From: an uncultured Mycoplasmatota bacterium
GTDB lineage: Bacteria > Bacillota_I > Bacilli_A > RF39 > UBA660
Direction: 5' to 3'
NCBI GenBank assembly: GCA_900553765.1
Contig: USET01000041.1
Coordinates: forward strand, 1-9,300
Length of the DNA: 9,300 nt
Shown: in pieces, positions 6,635 to 9,300 of the stretch
How the letters are laid out: each line of letters starts with the position of its first letter
How positions within the stretch are numbered: the first letter of the stretch is position 1
Translations under genes and position numbers: made by a program
Notes under the pieces: generated by a model
Seen by the model: the letters and a program-made list of their open reading frames with translations, nothing else
Database searches by the model: none
Told to the model about the DNA's origin: nothing

Positions 6635-7636
6635 CTATTTTTTAGGTCGAAGCATAAGCTCATAAGATGGTTCCAAATCAGATGATTTTACATGTTCATT
6701 CCGCTTCTTCCTACCCATATATACTTTTTTAAATTCTTCATCATAATTGATTCTCTCAGGACAGTATCGATCGATAAAATCTACTCCAAACGGAGCATAC
6801 TCCAATATGATGCTTGCAACTCCACTAAACGTATATCCACTATGCCCTTGACCTTTCAACACCTCATAAACTTTTTGCCATGACTCTGTCTCATGATAAG
6901 TCTTCATAATTTCTCCTGCATCCATAAAATTATATAGATCATCAATAATTCCATAATCATCATTAGCAATTATTTGTTGTGCTTTCATATCTCTTTCACA
7001 GATTGGTTTTATCACTTTTGGGCGATATACGATATCATGCGTATCCTTCTTCCATGCTTCTTGTTTATCTTCCGAACAATAAACTGCATATTGATTCAAC
7101 CACTTCAAATATTCTTCTGCCATTGCGGAATGAATTTCACCATTTTCTGTAATATGAAATCTTTTAACTAATCGCACAGCATTTAAAATCACTTTCAATT
7201 CTTCCGCACCATATGGTTTTAGTTGGAATTCTGGATAAAAACGATCGATTTCAATTTCTGCATTCTCTAAAGAATCAGATCCATGAATAATATTATAAGT
7301 ACAACACGTCTTATCTCCATAATCACCACGAATCGTTCCTGGTAAAGCATCCTTGCTATCCGTTGCTCCCATCAATTCTCTTACCTTACTTACAGCAGAT
7401 TCTCCTTCTACGATCATCGCAACAACTGGTCCTGACAACATGAATGCTTCTAACGTCGGATAAAATGGTTTGTCTACTAAGTGAGCGTAGTGTTGCTTTA
7501 CAATTCCAGCATCTAATTCCATTTCCTTGATATGGGATACGGTTAATCCCACTTTCTCAAACCTTCTAATAACTTCCTTCAACAACCCTTTTTTTACTCC
7601 ATCTGGTTTCAACATCGCATAAGTTCGTTCTTTCAT
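6635..7636 (-). CDS. ndk: Nucleoside diphosphate kinase fused to an unrecognised C-terminal domain
   Basis: Residues 1-138 are a complete nucleoside diphosphate kinase, which passes the gamma-phosphate from ATP to other (d)NDPs through a phospho-His. YAMLKPDGV (6-14), ALPGTIRGDYG (97-107) and the active-site NIIHGSDS (115-122, catalytic His118) are all intact. Stand-alone NDKs are about 135-150 residues; this protein has 333. The extra 195 residues form a soluble, charged domain: a helical part (about 145-185), then QQIIANDDYGIIDDLYNFMD (220-239), and YEVLKGQGHSGYTFSGV (257-273). The QGHSG segment recalls a motif in small phage proteins of unknown role (from memory). The ATG at 7634-7636 follows GGAAG. 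An upstream in-frame TTG at 7687 overlaps the -35 box and is rejected. A house-keeping kinase role is likely; the role of the extension is unknown. Confidence 0.93.
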   Translation of the reverse strand: MKERTYAMLKPDGVKKGLLKEVIRRFEKVGLTVSHIKEMELDAGIVKQHYAHLVDKPFYPTLEAFMLSGPVVAMIVEGESAVSKVRELMGATDSKDALPGTIRGDYGDKTCCTYNIIHGSDSLENAEIEIDRFYPEFQLKPYGAEELKVILNAVRLVKRFHITENGEIHSAMAEEYLKWLNQYAVYCSEDKQEAWKKDTHDIVYRPKVIKPICERDMKAQQIIANDDYGIIDDLYNFMDAGEIMKTYHETESWQKVYEVLKGQGHSGYTFSGVASIILEYAPFGVDFIDRYCPERINYDEEFKKVYMGRKKRNEHVKSSDLEPSYELMLRPKK

Positions 7637-7658
7637 AGCATCTTCCTTTCGTTTTTTT

Positions 7659-7687
7659 ATTATAATCAATCTCCAGTAAGTAGTCAA
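7659..7687 (-). promoter_or_regulatory. Near-consensus SigA promoter of the NDK gene
   Basis: On the minus strand TTGACT (7682-7687), a 17-base spacer, and TATAAT (7659-7664). The expected transcription start is near 7652, leaving a short leader before the ATG at 7636. Confidence 0.85.
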
Positions 7688-7729
7688 CCTAGTAATAAAT
7701 TTGCATTATCTAGTTGCTATAATCAATCT
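7661..7729 (+). repeat. 12-bp direct repeat upstream of the NDK gene
   Basis: TATAATCAATCT occurs at 7661-7672 and again at 7718-7729. The first copy overlaps the NDK -10 box; the second is about 57 bases upstream of it. This could be chance in AT-rich DNA or a regulator site. The rest of the gap up to the tmRNA terminator (7688-7853) is AT-rich, with no gene or structure that I can support. Confidence 0.3.
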
Positions 7730-7853
7730 TTATGAATTAGTTTCAAAATGTTCAACATTGTTCTTTGATCACTTTAAAAATCTTTTACTTCGCACGGTCG
7801 TTAATTTCTTTACAAACAAAATTATATAGTATTATTTTATTGTTTTTGATAAG

Positions 7854-7878
7854 AAAAAAATCAACCATCGCTGATTGA
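7854..7878 (-). terminator. Rho-independent terminator of the tmRNA gene
   Basis: On the minus strand TCAATC (7873-7878) pairs with GGTTGA (7861-7866) around a six-base loop, followed by seven T (7854-7860). A second small hairpin, GTTCGA/TCGAAC (7891-7907), lies between it and the mature 3' end and may help 3' processing. Confidence 0.75.
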
Positions 7879-7919
7879 CTCTATATCAAAGTTCGAATCA
7901 CTCGAACAAATTTCTAAAA

Positions 7920-8304
7920 TGGTGGAGATGATCGGACTCGAACCGATGTCCGAAACCACCATCCCTTCTGCTTCTACAAGTTTAGTTGATTCATTCATTG
8001 TCCGAAAAGATGTGAGGAATCAACAACTTATCTTTTCGTAAGTCTAATAAAGTTCCACAATTTTCTTAGACAAAAAATTGCTATATCCTACTTTGATGAA
8101 CCCCTATATACTCTCGTAGGCAAAGAATAAATAGAAGCGTATGCCTTTCCTTAAATTAGGCGAAAGCTACAGCACTCTTTGTAGAGAACATGTTAGCTAA
8201 TACATTTTTTAAATTTTTTCCAGTTATTTTTCTGTTTGTACGTAACGTGTACCTCCGACTTGCCACAAAAGACCTAGTAATCCCGTCGAAACCTAGACAT
8301 CCCC
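7920..8304 (-). ncRNA. ssrA: Transfer-messenger RNA (tmRNA)
   Basis: A 385-base one-piece tmRNA, which with SmpB rescues stalled ribosomes and tags the nascent chain for proteolysis. The 5' end GGGGATGTCTAGGTTTCGAC and the 3' end CATCTCCACCA form the tRNA-like half. GGGGATG pairs with CATCTCC (seven pairs, one G-U). The T arm ATCGG-TTCGAGT-CCGAT is followed by the encoded CCA. The resume context ATAACT then GGA matches my recollection of B. subtilis ssrA (ATAACT then GGC). Promoter and terminator are both visible. The gene starts 24 bases after the RNase R-like reading frame. The ends given are for the mature RNA; the 5' end is presumably cut by RNase P. Confidence 0.97.
8156..8221 (-). other. 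Proteolysis-tag reading frame inside tmRNA
   Basis: The resume codon GGA (8219-8221) follows ATAACT. The frame codes 21 residues and ends with TAA at 8156-8158. The peptide begins GKNLKN, continues VLANMFST and ends KSAVAFA, with the tRNA-charged Ala placed ahead of it. Most bacterial tags are about 10-15 residues ending ALAA; mollicute tags are longer and often end in AFA or similar. The hydrophobic ending AVAFA suits recognition by ClpXP, FtsH or Lon, but which protease acts here is not shown. Confidence 0.85.
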
Positions 8305-8315
8305 GTGTAAGCTAG

Positions 8316-8344
8316 ATTATACCATAGTTTATGCATTTTGGCAA
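8316..8344 (-). promoter_or_regulatory. Promoter of ssrA
   Basis: On the minus strand TTGCCA (8339-8344), a 17-base spacer, and TATAAT (8316-8321) with an extended TGG. The -35 box lies within the last codons of the RNase R-like frame. Confidence 0.85.
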
Positions 8345-9126
8345 TTTTTCTTACACAGAAATTTCTTGGTTTCTTTTTCCATTTTTCCAACACCAATAAT
8401 CGAAAAATTTAAAAGTTTGATATTCCCGTTTATCGGATGCATTGCTAATTCAACGGTAGATAATCCATAACAGTTAGGAGATAATACTACTCTGATATAG
8501 TCACCTACTTTTAATTCTGTTCCATCTTTTCTCACTAATGTTTTCTTTTGATCAAAATACTTCCATTCTTGGTTTACATCTTTATAGAACACATTCCCTT
8601 CGATCAAACTATCTTCTAACTGCACGATCATTCGATGCCCATTCATATTGATAATCTGTGCGTTAAACTCTTCCTCTTTATGATGCAACATATATTCTAC
8701 CTCGCATAACTTTTTATCCGTTTGTTCTACAACATTAGCAATCCTTTCCGTCTTTGTCGCTTGCGTTGCCACGTTTAAAAGAATCTCTCTTAATTCTTCG
8801 TCATCATACTCTGAGAATTCCCATTGCTTAATGTGCTGTTTTAATAGCATATGAATACATAAATCGTTGATTCTTCGAATTGGAGATGTAAAATGCGTAT
8901 AGATCGAACCGATACCAAAATGCATCATTTCCTCCAGGGAATACTCCGCCCGATTCATGACATGGACAAGCGTTTCCTGAACAATTTTATCCTTAGTTGT
9001 ATGAATATCATTTAAAAGCGATTGTATAAAATGAGGAGTTATATTTTCCGGCACCTCTAAATTCATACGATAGCCAGAAAGTTCTAACTCTCTTAAAATT
9101 TTTAATACTTTTTTATTATAACATAT
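8329..9126 (-). pseudogene. rnr: RNase R-like fragment: end of RNB domain plus S1 domain, catalytic half missing
   Basis: The frame is open from a stop at 9127-9129 to the TAA at 8329-8331. The only usual start is ATG 9064-9066 (245 residues), with no ribosome site before it. Family similarity starts upstream of that ATG (KVLKILRELELSGYRM). From the ATG: ITPHFIQSLL (9-18), HFGIGSIYTHFTSPIRRINDLCIH (about 49-72, the conserved Arg-containing core segment), KTERIANVVEQTDKKLCEVEYM (105-126), an S1-like domain (132-212), and a short Lys-rich tail. RNase R is usually about 700-800 residues. The cold-shock domains and the Asp-rich metal site of the RNB domain are absent, so 3'-5' exonuclease activity is not expected. 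A strong promoter sits right in front, so it may be transcribed. It is either decaying or kept as an RNA-binding remnant. It lies directly upstream of ssrA. Confidence 0.75.
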
Positions 9127-9143
9127 TTACATAAAATAGTCAA
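9115..9143 (-). promoter_or_regulatory. Near-consensus promoter ahead of the RNase R-like fragment
   Basis: On the minus strand TTGACT (9138-9143), a 17-base spacer, and TATAAT (9115-9120) with extended TGT. The expected start of transcription (near 9108) is inside the RNase R-like frame, and the -35 touches the T run of the preceding hairpin. Confidence 0.75.
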
Positions 9144-9206
9144 AAATAAAAATCATGGCAATTTTATCAATTATTACAATTTTATAATAATCGATGAAAT
9201 TGCCAT
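9141..9206 (-). terminator. Large hairpin with T run, probable terminator of the upstream gene
   Basis: Bases 9155-9206 form an inverted repeat with 25-base arms and a two-base centre; 22 of 25 positions match, and two of the three others become G-U pairs in minus-strand RNA. The minus strand continues GATTTTTATTTTTG (9141-9154), a terminator-like T run. It begins 23 bases past the stop codon at 9229. Confidence 0.65.
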
Positions 9207-9228
9207 AACCATTAACATATGTGTAAAA

Positions 9229-9300
9229 TTATTTTGCCTGTAGTATTGTCTTACAAATATCCATTGTTGAATTTTTCTTTGCTAGTAATTCTGTGTTTTT
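9229..9300 (-). CDS. C-terminal end of an unidentified protein (runs off window)
   Basis: The last 23 codons of a minus-strand frame, open to the window edge and closed by TAA at 9229-9231. The peptide ends STMDICKTILQAK and looks like a soluble, helical C-terminus. The strong hairpin just downstream supports a real gene end here. Too little is visible to name it; it does not look like the basic tail of SmpB or a SecG end. Confidence 0.45.
   Translation of the reverse strand, partial: KNTELLAKKNSTMDICKTILQAK

Noticed and set aside
6692..7171. Two short plus-strand frames inside the NDK gene
   Set aside because: They are antisense to the NDK fusion, rich in Phe and Ile as expected of shadow frames, and have no start signals.
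7718..7723. Plus-strand TGC-TATAAT that could be a promoter
   Set aside because: No plus-strand gene follows before the NDK-tmRNA gap ends, and the -35 is poor. Kept only as part of the 12-bp repeat.
7920..7945. The ssrA 3' end as an attachment site of an integrated element
   Set aside because: No second copy of the 3' end and no integrase is seen in the window. Only an 8-base GTTCGAGT match occurs in the hairpin at 7891-7907, which is too short.

Overview
The window looks like chromosome from a low-GC, AT-rich Bacillota, probably in or near the Erysipelotrichia/Mollicutes-like part of Bacilli. Ribosome binding sites are strong (AGGAGG, GGAGG), promoters are SigA-like and often carry an extended -10 (TGnTATAAT), and the first gene encodes a Gram-positive-style signal peptide. 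The tmRNA tag ends in ...AFA, an ending I associate with mollicute tags. TGA is used as a stop (end of the metallopeptidase gene) and TGG for Trp, so the standard bacterial code applies. The taxonomic placement is inference.

Layout. (1) 1-366, minus: N-terminal part of a secreted protein that resembles the wall-side domain of glucosaminidase-type autolysins. (2) 561-3838, minus: a two-gene ABC operon, a MacB/LolD-type ATPase followed by an FtsX-type permease joined by a TAATG overlap, closed by a hairpin terminator. (3) 3903-4364, minus: a small AraC-type DNA-binding protein. (4) 4460-5818, plus: a TraG/VirD4-type coupling ATPase without membrane anchor and without other conjugation genes; its promoter faces the araC promoter and the two -35 boxes overlap. 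(5) 5856-6530, minus: a putative HEFGH zinc metallopeptidase, convergent with gene 4 and separated from it by a two-way terminator. (6) 6635-7636, minus: nucleoside diphosphate kinase with an unrecognised C-terminal domain of about 190 residues, behind a near-consensus promoter. (7) 7920-8304, minus: tmRNA (ssrA) with promoter, tag reading frame, encoded CCA and terminator. (8) 8329-9126, minus: the C-terminal third of an RNase R-like protein without the catalytic half, behind a near-consensus promoter. (9) 9155-9300: a large hairpin and the last codons of another minus-strand gene.

How the genes relate. The ABC pair is one transport or envelope unit, and the AraC protein next to it is a possible regulator of that unit, of the coupling ATPase, or of both. 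The rnr-like remnant next to ssrA recalls the usual Bacillota cluster of rnr, smpB and ssrA, here with rnr truncated and smpB absent from between them. The window shows no complete mobile element, no CRISPR array and no clear defence island. The points most worth following are the orphan soluble coupling ATPase, the fused NDK domain, and the truncated RNase R at ssrA.
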